Source: Dipetalonema caudispina (taxonomy: Eukaryota > Nematoda > Chromadorea > Rhabditida > Onchocercidae). Taken from it: a stretch of DNA of 64,000 nt. Every line of letters starts with the position of its first letter. Positions within the stretch are counted from its first letter, which is position 1. A program made the position numbers and the translations under genes. Positions 1 to 11,788 of this stretch are shown piece after piece. The notes below the pieces were generated by a model. The model saw only the letters and a program-made list of their open reading frames with translations, ran no database searches and was not told the origin of the DNA. Where the stretch lies: assembly GCA_013365325.1 (NCBI GenBank), contig JABVXV010000012.1, positions 434,001-498,000 on the forward strand, in the 5' to 3' direction.

Positions 1-121
1 CCACCGCTGTAGCATCTGATTATCAGTTACTGTAATGTAATTCTTTGCTACTTAGTCTTCATTTCATAGTATTCTTTGAAAGTATTCCACATACTTGACA
101 TATATAACGAATATTCTTCAG

Positions 122-289
122 ATGTTTGAAGTATATGATAAATATTATTCTGAATTTCCAAGACGGCGACCAATGAACGAGCAGGAAAGGGAGGAATGTC
201 GGTGTGCTTTGCAACGAAGGAATGATGTAGCCCAAGCATACTACGGTAAAGAATATGCTGCTTTAAGCAAATGGAAACGTAAGCGTTAG
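122..289 (+). CDS. Terminal exon of an unrecognised plus-strand gene (partial)
   Basis: A clear acceptor (ATATTCTTCAG) precedes position 122, and an open frame runs from there to a TAG at 287-289, giving 55 residues. The peptide is hydrophilic and rich in Arg, Glu and Tyr. It contains PRRRPMNEQEREECRCALQ and ends KWKRKR, so it reads like a real helical, basic C-terminus rather than a chance frame. The exon begins with ATG, so it could be the whole CDS of a tiny trans-spliced gene. More likely it is the last exon of a gene lying mostly to the left of the window. I do not recognise the family. Its stop lies only 39 bp from the stop of a candidate minus-strand exon, so the two genes would be tightly convergent. 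Confidence 0.45.
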   Translation: MFEVYDKYYSEFPRRRPMNEQEREECRCALQRRNDVAQAYYGKEYAALSKWKRKR

Positions 290-328
290 GATTTAATTAG
301 GATTTTCAACAAAAAATGTTTCGCCGGT

Positions 329-534
329 TCAAGAAAGAGGCTCCCACTGTACCCGTGTCTTCATTACTTTCAATTTTATTGTATCCTCAAGCCACAGCTG
401 TTCCAAACTCTGTATCTTTTTTCTTTGATTTTTATTACTGTCGAAACTGCCATTTGACAAGGGCAAAATATGCTGTGGTTTTTGTACCTCAATAGACATT
501 ATAGGTAAGTTTTGTTTATTAGTAATGGTGCATG
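329..534 (-). CDS. Candidate C-terminal exon of the minus-strand membrane-protein gene
   Basis: Read on the minus strand, an acceptor (ACTTATGCAG) at 535-536 opens a phase-1 exon that stays open to a TGA at 329-331, about 68 residues. The peptide is hydrophilic (contains LEQLWLEDTIKLKVMKTR and ends QWEPLS). Its entry phase matches the exit phase of the exon at 2373-2586, so the two could be joined across a 1.8-kb intron, but nothing proves it and exons may lie between. No domain is recognised. The call rests only on splice-site quality, phase and composition. Confidence 0.3.
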
Positions 535-1065
535 CTGCATAAGTTACTAGCAATGTCAACTGCATATGGTAGTATATTTGAAAAGCGAAAGCTTCTTCTC
601 TATTTTAGTAAGTTATGATGCGTGTTCCAATGCTGTGGAAAATTTTTCATTTCTATAGAGGTAGGTAGGGTACATAGCAAAGGTAACCAAAGGAAATCTT
701 AAAAGACAAGTAAAATAGTGTTTGAAGTAATATTCCTTTTTTCTTCTTTGTTTTGCCTAGTCCTTGTGTTTCGTTAACCGTTCTATCTATGGATAGGTGA
801 TTGAGCTTGATTGGATTTATGACTTTTTCCTTCTTATTTTGGATTATTTCTGGGATATTTTTGGAAGTTTTGTATAGTAAATAAGCAAAATTTCCAGATA
901 AGATAGGTTGTGTCAAGGATCTGAAATTCATCCGAAAAACAAGGGTTTGGATTGGAATAGCGAATATAAAATGTGTCTTATAAAAAACATCGAGTTTTGC
1001 AGTGAGTATGAAATTGGAAGTGAGGGGAAATTTCAGTTCAGACTTGTTCTTCTGAAACTTTAAAA

Positions 1066-1206
1066 ATGTTGGGTGGACTGCTAGGATTGATTAATGCCAT
1101 TCATAGTGATCAATTGGCAATTTGGCGAGAACCACTATATCCCAAGGATACGATCAGTGCTTGGAATATTTCGAAATCAAGCGGAATATTCCTAGAAACT
1201 TGTTAG
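1066..1206 (+). other. Short open frame of uncertain status
   Basis: A 46-codon frame runs from an ATG at 1066 to TAG at 1204-1206 and starts MLGGLLGLINAIHSDQLAIW. The composition is protein-like, but frames of this length are common by chance and no splice or trans-splice signal sits at its start. It is recorded so that it is not lost, not as a supported gene. Confidence 0.1.
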
Positions 1207-1334
1207 AGGCTTCAGGAAATATACAGTCAGAAATAATTTGTTAGTATCACGATCTCAGGAAATAGCTGTCGAATGGAATAGTAATAAAATTTAAACTTGA
1301 AATTATATTCAAATTGTATGTTCGTGGTACTTAC

Positions 1335-1457
1335 TGATGTAATTAACACCGTTAACGAATCTGGCTCTTTCCATGAACCTTTTGGAAGTTGACCAATAGC
1401 TTTTCTACTTATTTCTATTACTTCGATGTTATTCGTGATAAATGCATTTTTATGCAA
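1335..1457 (-). CDS. Possible internal minus-strand exon
   Basis: On the minus strand a frame containing RKAIGQLPKGSWKEPDSLTV ends exactly at a strong donor (ACATCA followed by GTAAGTACC, donor at 1333-1334). The upstream limit is not clear because no convincing acceptor is seen. It could be an exon of the membrane-protein gene whose other exons lie at 2.4-3.8 kb and 0.3-0.5 kb, all on this strand. Support is a single good donor plus composition only. Confidence 0.25.
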
Positions 1458-1601
1458 AGTTTGAGAATTTTTTTTGTCAATTTTCCAGGATCATCGTGCG
1501 GAAAACTTGAGTAGGAGTAGGTTTGAATGGAAGTAGGGAACTTTTAATGTTGCTTGGTAGGTTGGAAGAGCGAAAAAAAACACGACAGTGGAAAGGTTAA
1601 C

Positions 1602-1657
1602 GCAAACGTTATATTGCAAATATTGTATTGCAAACGTTGTATTGCAGACGTTGTATC
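1602..1657. repeat. Minisatellite, four 14-bp units
   Basis: Four consecutive 14-bp units of the form GCAAACGTTGTATT, with one to three differences each, fill 1602-1657. The unit is not AT-only, unlike most simple repeats around it. Confidence 0.85.
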
Positions 1658-2372
1658 TATATCCAGGATTGTAAATTATGCATTATTGTTTTGCCCACTT
1701 AAGTGCTCGGTGCGAGCTTTGTAGTTATATTACATTTTTCGTGAATATAATGATGTATACCTTTTTCAGTTGTTTACATCTCATTGTGATATATTTTTTG
1801 ACGAATTTTGCGCTTAATCATTTTTAAATTTTTAAATTGTACAGTTCGTCTTGACAAAATTGTACCTTATAAGGATTTCTGAAGTGCATTTGGATACAAG
1901 GACTTCAGAGTAAAGTTTTTGTATGGCATGGATTTTATTAGAAGTCTTACTTTTTTCGCAATAGAAGTCGCCATCAGTATTATAGCTGGAATTGATCTAG
2001 CTTTAAATTGAGTAAGAATATAAAAACCAGCAGCAGAGCGTATTTGACGGAATTTCCGGAAAGGCGCATTTCAGGTACTCACAGCCGGCTGGAAACCTTA
2101 ACAAAGTGGATGTAATTTAATTCACGAGGAACTCTAACAAAGATGTCAGTTGAGGGATGCTGCAGTTTTGTACATTTTTTTAATGTGTTCACTATTCCTG
2201 TTTTCTGTTCTCAGACAGCATTTAATTGCAAGGGACACCATTTTAATTTTATATGAAGGTTATAAGTTACTTTGAAGCTTCCTAGTTCAAGTTGGTTTTT
2301 GAAGTTGGTTAGAGTTTTCACATATATCTTCAGTTTACGAGTTTGCATTGACATTTGTTTGTATGAATATAC

Positions 2373-3810
2373 CTTTCGAAGGACAATTGTTAGTATGATT
2401 TTTACCATTTGCAAATCTGATGTTCTCCGCACGTTTGTCTGCTCTCACTGTAGAAGATGTGGATTTCGTTTTTCCAGAAAGTTCCTTTTCCGGAATGACT
2501 GTCGAAGTTTCCATTACTGGACCATGCGATGGTTCGAAATAGCTTCTACAGGTATCACTACGCAACTGCATCGACTTTCCCAGGTCCTGAAACTCATTGA
2601 TATTTAATTAACATGCACAAAATTGATTTCTAAGTTACCTTTTATGGTATTCTTGATCTAAAACACTAAAATGTAGTAGCCTTTTTAGCTATGAACAAAA
2701 GATTCATAATGTGTTTCAAAATTAAAAGGCCTGTAAATAACCTCAGGATGATCAGCCACAATCATTTTTTCCCGCATATCATTACCGTTGCGTTTTTGTA
2801 TATGTCGCAGGAAGAGAAATATCAGTGCCCCCATAAATGAGAAACATACAAATCCAATAGTCATGTTACGTAGATCCATTATATAATCAGTCATTCGATG
2901 CATATCATCTGCTACCTTGAAGTTAATTTTAAAAGCTCTTTGTGTATCGGGTTGGTCACTTTTTCAACTTCATAGATAATTGCTTTAAGATGATTCGAAG
3001 CATATTCGATAGCTTAAGATGAATTTTCAACCCACCCTTGCATGCTTTAAGTAGTGGTTAGATGAAGCTCAAGTTGATTATTCTTTACGAAGATTTCTTG
3101 TTAAATTTACCAATGAAAAGACCAAGTATTCAAGTATCGATAAAAACTTTATTTGTCGGCTTTCAAACATCTTCTAATTTTTTTATCTCCTTTCTAGCAT
3201 CAATTTAAATCATTTAAACTGGAGTTTTGAATAATTTAAAAGTTTCAGGAGAAGGGTGAATTTATTTTTCGATATATAAATATGCGATATTTTTCAGATG
3301 CGCTTAATTTCTTAAGAGGAAAAATTACTGGAAACTTAAATACGACTTTTCAAGAATGATAGTGCATACCTGTATGATTTTCGGTACACCTTTGAAGAAA
3401 ATGTAATTCATATCCGGATAAGTACTGTCCATTTGATGACGATCCGTTTTGTCACCAGCTTGCATTTCAAATCGTCGTCCTTCCAAGTGGCTGTTATATG
3501 TACCTATACGTACGATTAAACATTAAGCAGCAATGAAAAGAAAGAGCGGCTAGCGCTGCGTAGCGATAATAACACAATGTCGGTGATAAGATGATAATAT
3601 TAATCGAAATTACTGTGAAGCTTGAACACTTCACAGTAACATGCTGCACATTGTTTATGTCGGTGTACAGAAGGATCTTTGACACTGTATAGTATGGCAG
3701 ATATTATGGTGATACTTTAGTTTTCTAAGACTTACTTAATGATAAATGGCATCTCTATCGTTTTCAATGCTATTTTTTGCATATATGCAAGGAGAAAGAT
3801 GTTTTTTCTT
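2373..3810 (-). CDS. Unrecognised single-span membrane protein, several exons
   Basis: Four minus-strand blocks join in phase: an exon ending at 3736 (donor GTAAGT; upstream limit near 3810 uncertain, with an in-frame ATG close to 3783), 3370-3490, 2742-2915 and 2373-2586. The peptide includes HLEGRRFEMQAGD, then about 40 hydrophilic residues. A single hydrophobic segment follows (TIGFVCFSFMGALIFLFL), flanked on the far side by RHIQKR, then a Ser/Thr/Lys-rich hydrophilic tail. The stop-transfer pattern suggests one membrane span with a cytosolic tail. The 2742 donor (GAG followed by GTTATT) is weak; without splicing there, the frame ends at a TAG at 2685. The C-terminus may be the exon at 329-534 and the start may lie further upstream. 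No family is recognised. Confidence 0.5.
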
Positions 3811-3892
3811 CAGCATTCGAAGTAAGCGAAAGTAGAGGACGCTGGTAATGCATATTTGCAAGGCCACTAAACTTCTTAACTTTCGGGAGTAC

Positions 3893-3931
3893 GCTTGATG
3901 GTCACATTCTTGATGAATCTGACCATCAAGC
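3893..3931. repeat. 12-bp perfect inverted repeat
   Basis: GCTTGATGGTCA at 3893-3904 is repeated exactly in inverted orientation at 3920-3931 around a 15-nt loop. It lies just upstream, in the minus sense, of the first exon seen of the membrane-protein gene. Confidence 0.8.
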
Positions 3932-4951
3932 ATACTTTGTTAAACTTAAAAATTTCTCAAGCGAAAACAGCAGAAGTGATTAAAAATCTTTGTTATGTTA
4001 GATTATTTTATCGCTTAGCAATAAAACCTGCACAGTTCATGAAGGATGGAAGGAAAGGAATGATGAAAGAATTTTAAGGTTGTCTTATCCATTGCATAGA
4101 AAGTTGGAGGAGAGTCTTGAGAGGTAAGCTATCATTTACTAGTTCTGCAAATGAAACGCTAAAGCTTTACAAATTTTGGTTCAAAAAATATACGGTCATT
4201 TTGTTTTTCGTTACACAAAGATGAAACACTGAGAGACATTCGTTATCGCTGATTGTCGGTCGATCCCACGAATCAGACAAAATGAAAGCATTCCGTGTTG
4301 TAAACAATTTTTTGTTGTATCACAGTTTGTCGAAAGAGTTAGATCTGATTGTAAATTCGATAACGAACGAAAAAATATTTTCACGTATCACAAAAAAAAA
4401 AAAAAAAGAAACGATGTTAAAATAATTTTAGTATGCAAATGAGTCGAGAGGCTAAGTCCTAGAGTTGTTTGTCATTATCAATCGTTTATCAAAATGCAAA
4501 CAATCAAGTTTGCTCTGATTGCTAAATGCTTCATTTTTAATCGAGCATATATGCCTTTATGCACTACCAAAAGAACATAATTAAATATGTGACTAACTTT
4601 TAAGTGCATGTTGTTAATTTCTAATACTTTTCGACCAATTCATAATATATTTTCGTAGTAGTTTAAAAATTATGCATTCCTACTTTGCAAATCGCTAGCA
4701 ATCATTCAAAAATCCATTTTATACTTAATTTCGTACTCTGACAACGAAAGTCTGATAAATGAACATTCGTTAGAAGTACAAAATCTTTCATCTTTATTTT
4801 CAAATAGGCTCCCAATGATTGATTCAATACAAAACTGTTAAGCAAAAAGAGAGATTAAATTTAACTGATAGTGATAAGCTGCTGTTATTAACTAAGTGGA
4901 ATTATCAAAGAGTGAGTGGTAACCATGGTGGGAGGGATTATTCTTCCATAC

Positions 4952-5051
4952 CTGAATTACTATCTCCAAAGACAAAGTTAAGCGTATCCAGAGCTGCGCT
5001 ACAACAAAGAATTTTCCTTCCGACAATCTTTTTCTTCCCTCCGAGATACAT
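4952..5051 (-). CDS. Possible first coding exon, minus strand
   Basis: An ATG at 5051 (minus) opens a 33-codon frame that starts MYLGGKKKIVGRKILCCSAA. It closes at a good donor (AATTCAG followed by GTATGG) at 4950-4951. The basic start followed by a moderately hydrophobic stretch could be a signal anchor. It lies about 1.2 kb upstream of the minus-strand membrane-protein exons, but its exit phase (1) does not match the nearest exon I could define, so the link is unproven. Confidence 0.25.
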
Positions 5052-6150
5052 TTTGAATTAAGTACAGATCGAAGCAGAAAATTTGTTATATTGTCGTGCA
5101 CATTTCATATACTTTCATTCTTCCTTGTAACTTCATCATTTATAAAATGTTGCAAATAAAACAATCGAAATACAAGTAATAACAACAGTTTCGGAAATCA
5201 AGATTCGAAAAAAGTTGAATTAGATTTGAAGAAATTCAAAACAATTTTATTTAAGGAGATCTGGAAATTAATAACTAACCGTGATTACAAACATTTGCTG
5301 ATAAAAGCTGCAATGATTGAAATATAAATGATGAATATTCGCATCATTCAATTTTGTGTGTTAAAAAGTAATGGATCCATATTAAATATAATTAAAGTAA
5401 TATACTCGCATAGTTTAATAAAATATATAGGAGGAAGAGCCAATGTTAGAAGTCTACAAAACAAATTAAGCAGTAGATAGACTGGATGTTCAATTTATAC
5501 CAGTGATGTTAAAAAATGAAATATTTATTCTTCAACAAACCAACGCACGAAACTTCCATTTTTTCCAGAGTTATTTGAAGCCGATTTTACAAGGTTTTAG
5601 TACCTAGAAACCTCGCAGATCTTTAAAGCCACTGAAATTAATAAGCAAGATTTATTCAAATTTTTGAATCCAATCGCTCCAACCATTTTTTTGCAAAAGG
5701 TTCGACAAGAATATAAGATTAATATCACTCTCTAGAATGACTCAAAATGAGCTTTGTAGAAAAAAAGTTGTCACGATTGTTCCGTCATCATGAACTGGAT
5801 ATCGTACCTTCAGTTAACTTCAGGAAATTCGTATTATTTCGAAAATAAAATTTTTCAACGAGCAGAGTTTGATGGGAATGATGAGGAAAAATTTTTAGCC
5901 TTGCTGATATAGCAGAAAATTTCACTATACACTAGTGAACGACTTTTTTTTTCTGTTTCGAAATAGATGGAAAAATGCAGCATAATTTTAATTCGTGTAG
6001 TTGAGCGTTATTTGGATCTCCCTAGAGTATTACAAGTCATTTTTTTAATTTTCGGGATTTTCATGTATATTTTAAGCAGACATTTTGCTTTCAACCGTTA
6101 TTTTTCCGTTTCTCCAAGTTTTATCACTACTGTTTTGTTCTTTTAAATTA

Positions 6151-6180
6151 GTTAAACGATCATTTTTATGATCGTTTAAC
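6151..6180. repeat. 13-bp perfect inverted repeat with 4-nt loop
   Basis: GTTAAACGATCAT (6151-6163) is followed after TTTT by its exact reverse complement (6168-6180), a compact hairpin. It carries no run of T after the stem and sits far from any recognised gene, so no role is assigned. Confidence 0.85.
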
Positions 6181-8691
6181 CAACTAAAAATATGATCTCA
6201 ACATCGCTATGATTGCTGTTTCCTTACAAGTGATAATATTCGTGTTTCACAAACCTACAAGATTTGAGACAATAAAAGGAATGCCTAATTTCTATACTTT
6301 ATTTATTAATGACAAGCTTTTAATAATTGACGTGAATTAGCTTTTAGTGGAAATCACTACGACTGCAAGATGATAAGTTGCATGAAAAACTTGCTACATC
6401 CAAGCAATAAGCGAAACGACAGAGGGAATAATCTCGACAAAAATTCAAACCTCCTTGAGTTATCTGTTACGGTTGACTGACCTAATTTACATTTGAAGTG
6501 GAGTAGTCAATTTTTTTTTTTTTTTTTTAAATTGCAGTTATTCAAAAGATGACGACTCATATAAACATTGAAGTCTTGTTAAATGCATGGAAATCCTTAT
6601 ATTGTCCGATAAGTTTAAAATTGTTTTCAAGCCTCACACATTGATTTTTCTCACTTTTTTTAGTTCGTATTTTATTCTTTATGCATTCCAAACAACTCTC
6701 GGTATTGTAAAAAAAAAAAAAAAAACTAGAAAATTTTGAAATTAAAATTTTTCTTTGCACTCACGAAATCATTTTATTATTGAAAGCTTTTGTGGGATGC
6801 ACGTAAGATTGGTAAGAAATGTATTTAATTTGTCTTTTCTTTCTGAAATTTCTACATTCTGGGTAATTTGTATTCATTTGTTCACAAGCCACTGTTGATT
6901 GAATGTCGAAAACATCCTAAATCAAATTTAACGCACTGGTTGTCAGATTCAGCACAAACTTCGTGTTTTGATTTTAGTTTGGAAAAATTTTATTGCTAGT
7001 TAAATTAGTTCCGAAAATTTTAATTTTATTATAAGAAGTTACTTTCAGAATTTATGCAAAAGCAAATTGTTTTTTTTTGCCTTAAATCATTGATTTTTGG
7101 CACATTTATGGGCAATAATTTATACTTTTATTTTTTACTGCTTAAGGTTTGTGAGAGACTAATTCGACTTGTATCAGAAAGATGTTTTCAAATAGCTCAG
7201 AAATTGATCTGAAATCATCTGGAAGATGTTAAGTAACTAATAATTTTGATTATGCTAAATCCTACTTGTTCAATTCTGCAATTCTAATCTTTTCTTTTTT
7301 ATGGAAATAACTAAGTGAGTTCTACCTTGTTCTTTATCAAAAAATCACAATTTTCCCATCATACATATTGATCTATATATTGATTCCGCATACTTTTATT
7401 TTTCCATACCATCTTGGAGTGCCATATAGTACATTCAGATATGATTTCTTTTGTTTTCAGATGGATTTCCAATTCAGGACAAATAATTTGCAGGAAACTG
7501 TATTTCATGTGGGAAACAGACAAAAATTTCTAAAATGCCACTCTTTTTGATCGTTCATTGTAGACAGGATGGAAGAAACAATTATGAAAATCTGAACATT
7601 TATTTTCAAATTTGTTGTGCGAAAATATTTCAGATGAAAGAGCACAAGGATATTTCCCCATGCAATGAAAGCGCAAATATTTTTTTATGGATTGCTACTT
7701 GCAGAATTGTTTAATAACTTTAAATAATGATTAGATTTCAAAAGATATAATATAAGTATTTTAGCTTTCCAATTTTTCAAGTTTATGTATTTAAAATTCA
7801 AAATGATGACAGATTTCTTTGTTAGGCTTAACAACATAATTTTCTAGCCTTTACAAACCTTTTCACTAGAGTCAATTTTGTCGTTTCCCCAATGTTCTTC
7901 TTCACATTTCTCTCCTTCCAGTAGTTCTCATATTATGTTTCACTTCATTTAAAATTTAAGGAGGATATCCGAAGATTGAAGTGCTTAAAATAATACAAGT
8001 CTAACCATAAGTTAATTAGTGATTATCAAAGTAACATAAATTTTATTTCTTTTGTTTTCGAAGTATTCCAACAGAAAAGTTGTAACTATTTCAGTAATTC
8101 CTACTGTATATACAATTCTTAAGCGCAATGTTTTAGTGATCAACTTTGCTGATTTGCATGATAGCATGATAATGATTTGAGACTTGGGGCTAGAAGCTCC
8201 TACAGTAACTATTTTTTTCTCCCCTTTGATGATAATTGGTGTTCTTTAACTTTCACTAACAGGTGCAGTTATAATATTTGTGATATAGAGGATAATTTGG
8301 AAGCGGAATAAAAAATTTTAAATACTGGACTTCGAGTTTTTGGGCTATTTAGACATGTTCTCCGAATCCTAAATTAACTAATATTTATTTACTTATTTTT
8401 TGCCACAGGCACGAAAACCTTTCTAGTCTTGAACGTTATCAGTGAATTAAATAGTGAAGCTAAAACTTCGAATTAAATTAATTAATAATTCAAGTGAACT
8501 ACCACCGGATATCCCAAATACCTTATGGCAGTAATCACTGAGTTACCTAATTCAGCCATTATTGCACACATTGACCGGTAAGTGCCGGTTGTATTTATTA
8601 AGTAAGCTTGGTGATCAGTTCTCAGCCAACTGCATCGATTGATCCATCCAAATGTTTGATTATTTGCATTATCTCAGTAATTTTATGCTCG

Positions 8692-8714
8692 TTTTTTTTT
8701 TTTTTTTTTTTTTT
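8692..8714. repeat. Poly(T) run of 23
   Basis: An uninterrupted T23 run. Together with the A26 run at 40235-40260 it is one of the longest homopolymers in the window; its length may be unreliable in the assembly. Confidence 0.9.
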
Positions 8715-11700
8715 CTTTAATGCTACTATAATTTTCTTTTTATCGCAGTATCAGTTAGTTTCAACAACAACAGAATCTTAAACAAAAGTGATCTAGTGAT
8801 ATCTGACGTATTCAAACATGAAATAAGTATGGTTAAATAATTCTATAAGGAGTTTTTAACACTGACGTGATGCATTTAACAAGCACTTATAAACAGTTTT
8901 AATTTTTATTAGGAAATGACAGTTCAACAAAACCAATTTCTAGAAAATATGTCGATATCTCCCTAAGCCAAATTTTAAAATAGTAATTTCTAGTTCAATT
9001 AAATATTGCATCAGTAGCTTATTAAATAAAATTTCATTTCGATAAAGTCGTGAGAAAAAATTTTGATTTCTCAGAATTATTACATTATATTGAATGAGAC
9101 AATGGAGGTCAACTATACGTATGAAAGGAAGCCTTGTAATATAAAATTTTGGGAATCTCATTGAAAAGAGAGACATAAGTGCCATTATAAATTAATTAGA
9201 TAGAGATTTTATGCGGCAGAAATGGATTTTTTTTTTTTTGAAAAGTAATTACATGAAAGAATCTTCATCATTCCATTTTGATTCAATGATCTAATATTTC
9301 TGTATAAATGGTTATGATTTCAAATTTCTGAAATAACATCAAAGTAAACAAATGTAAAACGATAAAGAAATGTTAGTTTTGTGACCTTTTTCATGATAGA
9401 CTTTGATAATTCATGAGATTCCAAATTATCAGACTGTAATTAATTAGTGGGTGTTCAACCGAACATTTTATGATAGTAAGAAAAGCAAGTATGTAATGAA
9501 TGAGACAATTTGAGAAATGTATGTTTGTACAACTCAGCTAATATTTGGGCTGAATGTATGTGTAGCACGTTATTCATAGTACAGACGCAGTTTCGTGCCT
9601 TGGAATATATCTGAAGATATCACAGACATCTTCCCAATAATTTTGGGTCATTATGAAATCATTGACTTATAGCTCCAAAAAGAGTTTTGGTTCTATAATG
9701 AATACTTGTCACTTGATATTGTCCGTTTGTTTAATTTTAGCTTCAATGTAAGGTTCAAAAATCTTAGTAACAAACAATTTTAAATCGTCCCTGCTTTTCC
9801 TTAACTAAAATAGCTCAAAAATTTCATTATTTTATTTCGACCGAAAATCCACTACCATAATTGAACAGTTCTTCAGTATGTTAAAAAAAAAAAATTGTTT
9901 TTCTGCGCAAATATAACTTTGAGTGGGGTAATATTACAATTAATCTCTTCCGTTTACAGACAATATTCAAAGAATGGTTTAAACTATTAATGTGAAAAAC
10001 ACGCGTAGGAAATAATTAACTACATTTGAAAATGAGCGAGCAAATTAGTCAAATGTTTGAGGAGCATTTTACTAATATGCACTATGAATACAAATATAAA
10101 TTTAATAGTTCCAGTAAAGTACCTTTTTTTCCACCACTTAACTTTGCAAAATCAATTGTTGTTTAGGAAATATATTTTATACCTAAGTAATTGATTTGGC
10201 ATAAGCAAAGCTTACTCGCAGTTCACTGATTTTAATTTTTCTAACTTAAAAAACCAGATCAATAATTAAGATACATCTACAATTTAGTATTTTAACACCT
10301 TTGGTACAAGGTAAACCTCCAAATGACACTTTCGGTGTCCAGCGATCATGCTTAACTTTCTACACAACTCAATGGTCTTCAATTATTATATTTGATGTCA
10401 AATTAATGGATTGAAGTGGAGGGAAGACAGAGGAAATGAATTCATTCATTTACAAATTAAATGCTCATATTTCAGGAAAAGAAAACCAACCAAATTTACC
10501 CCTTGATTTCCATTTTAACTTTCCTATCTTCTTATCGAAACGGATATTTATTTCAAAATACTTGCAAAAAAAGGGAAAACAGCAATTATTTTTTCTAGAA
10601 AGGATGAAGAAGATTTGCACTTTGAAAATGAGATAGCTTTAAATCACACAAGGGATGTTCTTTTCTAATCTCTTTCAGTAGTGTTTAGTTTAAATTAAAT
10701 CAAACACATTCTCCGAAGGACAAATTATTCCTCAAAAATTCATCATATTTTCACCATCCAGTACTGAAAAATAGTATATTGAATACCAGTAAAATGTGTG
10801 CTATTAGCAGTACTCAATCTTACGGCTAGAAGTATTATTACATCTTTCATGAAAATCTATGCTATTTGCATACATCATTTAGATCACAACATTTAAGAAA
10901 ATGTCCGATGATGGAGTACACCGAAGGATTTGCAAGATCTCAACTAACGGATTAAAGGATAGAGAAAGAAATAGGAAATGGAAAGGATTAGTGTGTTCTG
11001 CGGACAAGTGGCTATATGATTATCCAAATCTAGTTTAGCATATACTAACCACATCAATTACGAATTGTTTTGATCGTATCCCATCAACTATCAACATAAC
11101 ATTGAAAGGTCTTTCTTTATAATCCATCAGCCATATAACTGATCAGATAACGGATGATGAATATGTATATAAACTACTACACAACCAATATGATATATGT
11201 TATTGATTAAGAATTATGATGAGATATCCACGCAATATTATCAGCATCAGTAAGTTGAGAGCTCGAGAAGATTAGCAAAGGGAAACTTTGATAAGAAGAC
11301 TGCAAAAGTGCAGCCTACAAAGCATGTAAAATTTGAGAGCAGATGAATGAAAATGCATCATCGCTCAAATATGAATCGATTTGCATGCATGCACATGGAT
11401 ATGCTTTCTTGTAAATGCTGCGCTACATTTTTACGCTTTTTAAAGGAATAAATGGAATGAATTCGTTTTTCCCTGCTTATGTATTGACTTCATTCATCAT
11501 ACTATTCTTCATTCCGAAAACCCTTTTCTAAGCTATGTGGAATTTTAGTCTTGCCATATAGCTCACAAGACTAAATTAGCAACGAGTAAGAGGAAGAAGG
11601 TTAACAAATATTATTAACTGAAAGCCATATTAATTCAAATGCTCCTATTTAATTAATCAAACTTTCTTTATAAGGGACTTTAATGCTTGGAACATCGTCC

Positions 11701-11749
11701 TTCTAATTACTGAGACTAAAATTTATTTCCTTTTCCTCATTTTTTTCCA

Positions 11750-11788
11750 AATTAAATTTGCTTCATATCTTCTGAAGCAAATTTAATT
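11750..11788. repeat. 16-bp perfect inverted repeat with 7-nt loop
   Basis: AATTAAATTTGCTTCA (11750-11765) and its exact reverse complement (11773-11788) flank a 7-nt loop. The stem is mostly A/T with a GC-containing tip. No gene context explains it. Confidence 0.85.

Noticed and set aside
2272..2607. 111-codon plus-strand frame
   Set aside because: It is antisense to a well-supported minus-strand exon (2373-2586) with both splice sites and a plausible peptide.
11265..11277. GAGAAGATTAGCA, identical to a core segment of U6 snRNA
   Set aside because: The match ends abruptly on both sides and no other conserved U6 block is present, so it is a chance match or a tiny fragment at most.
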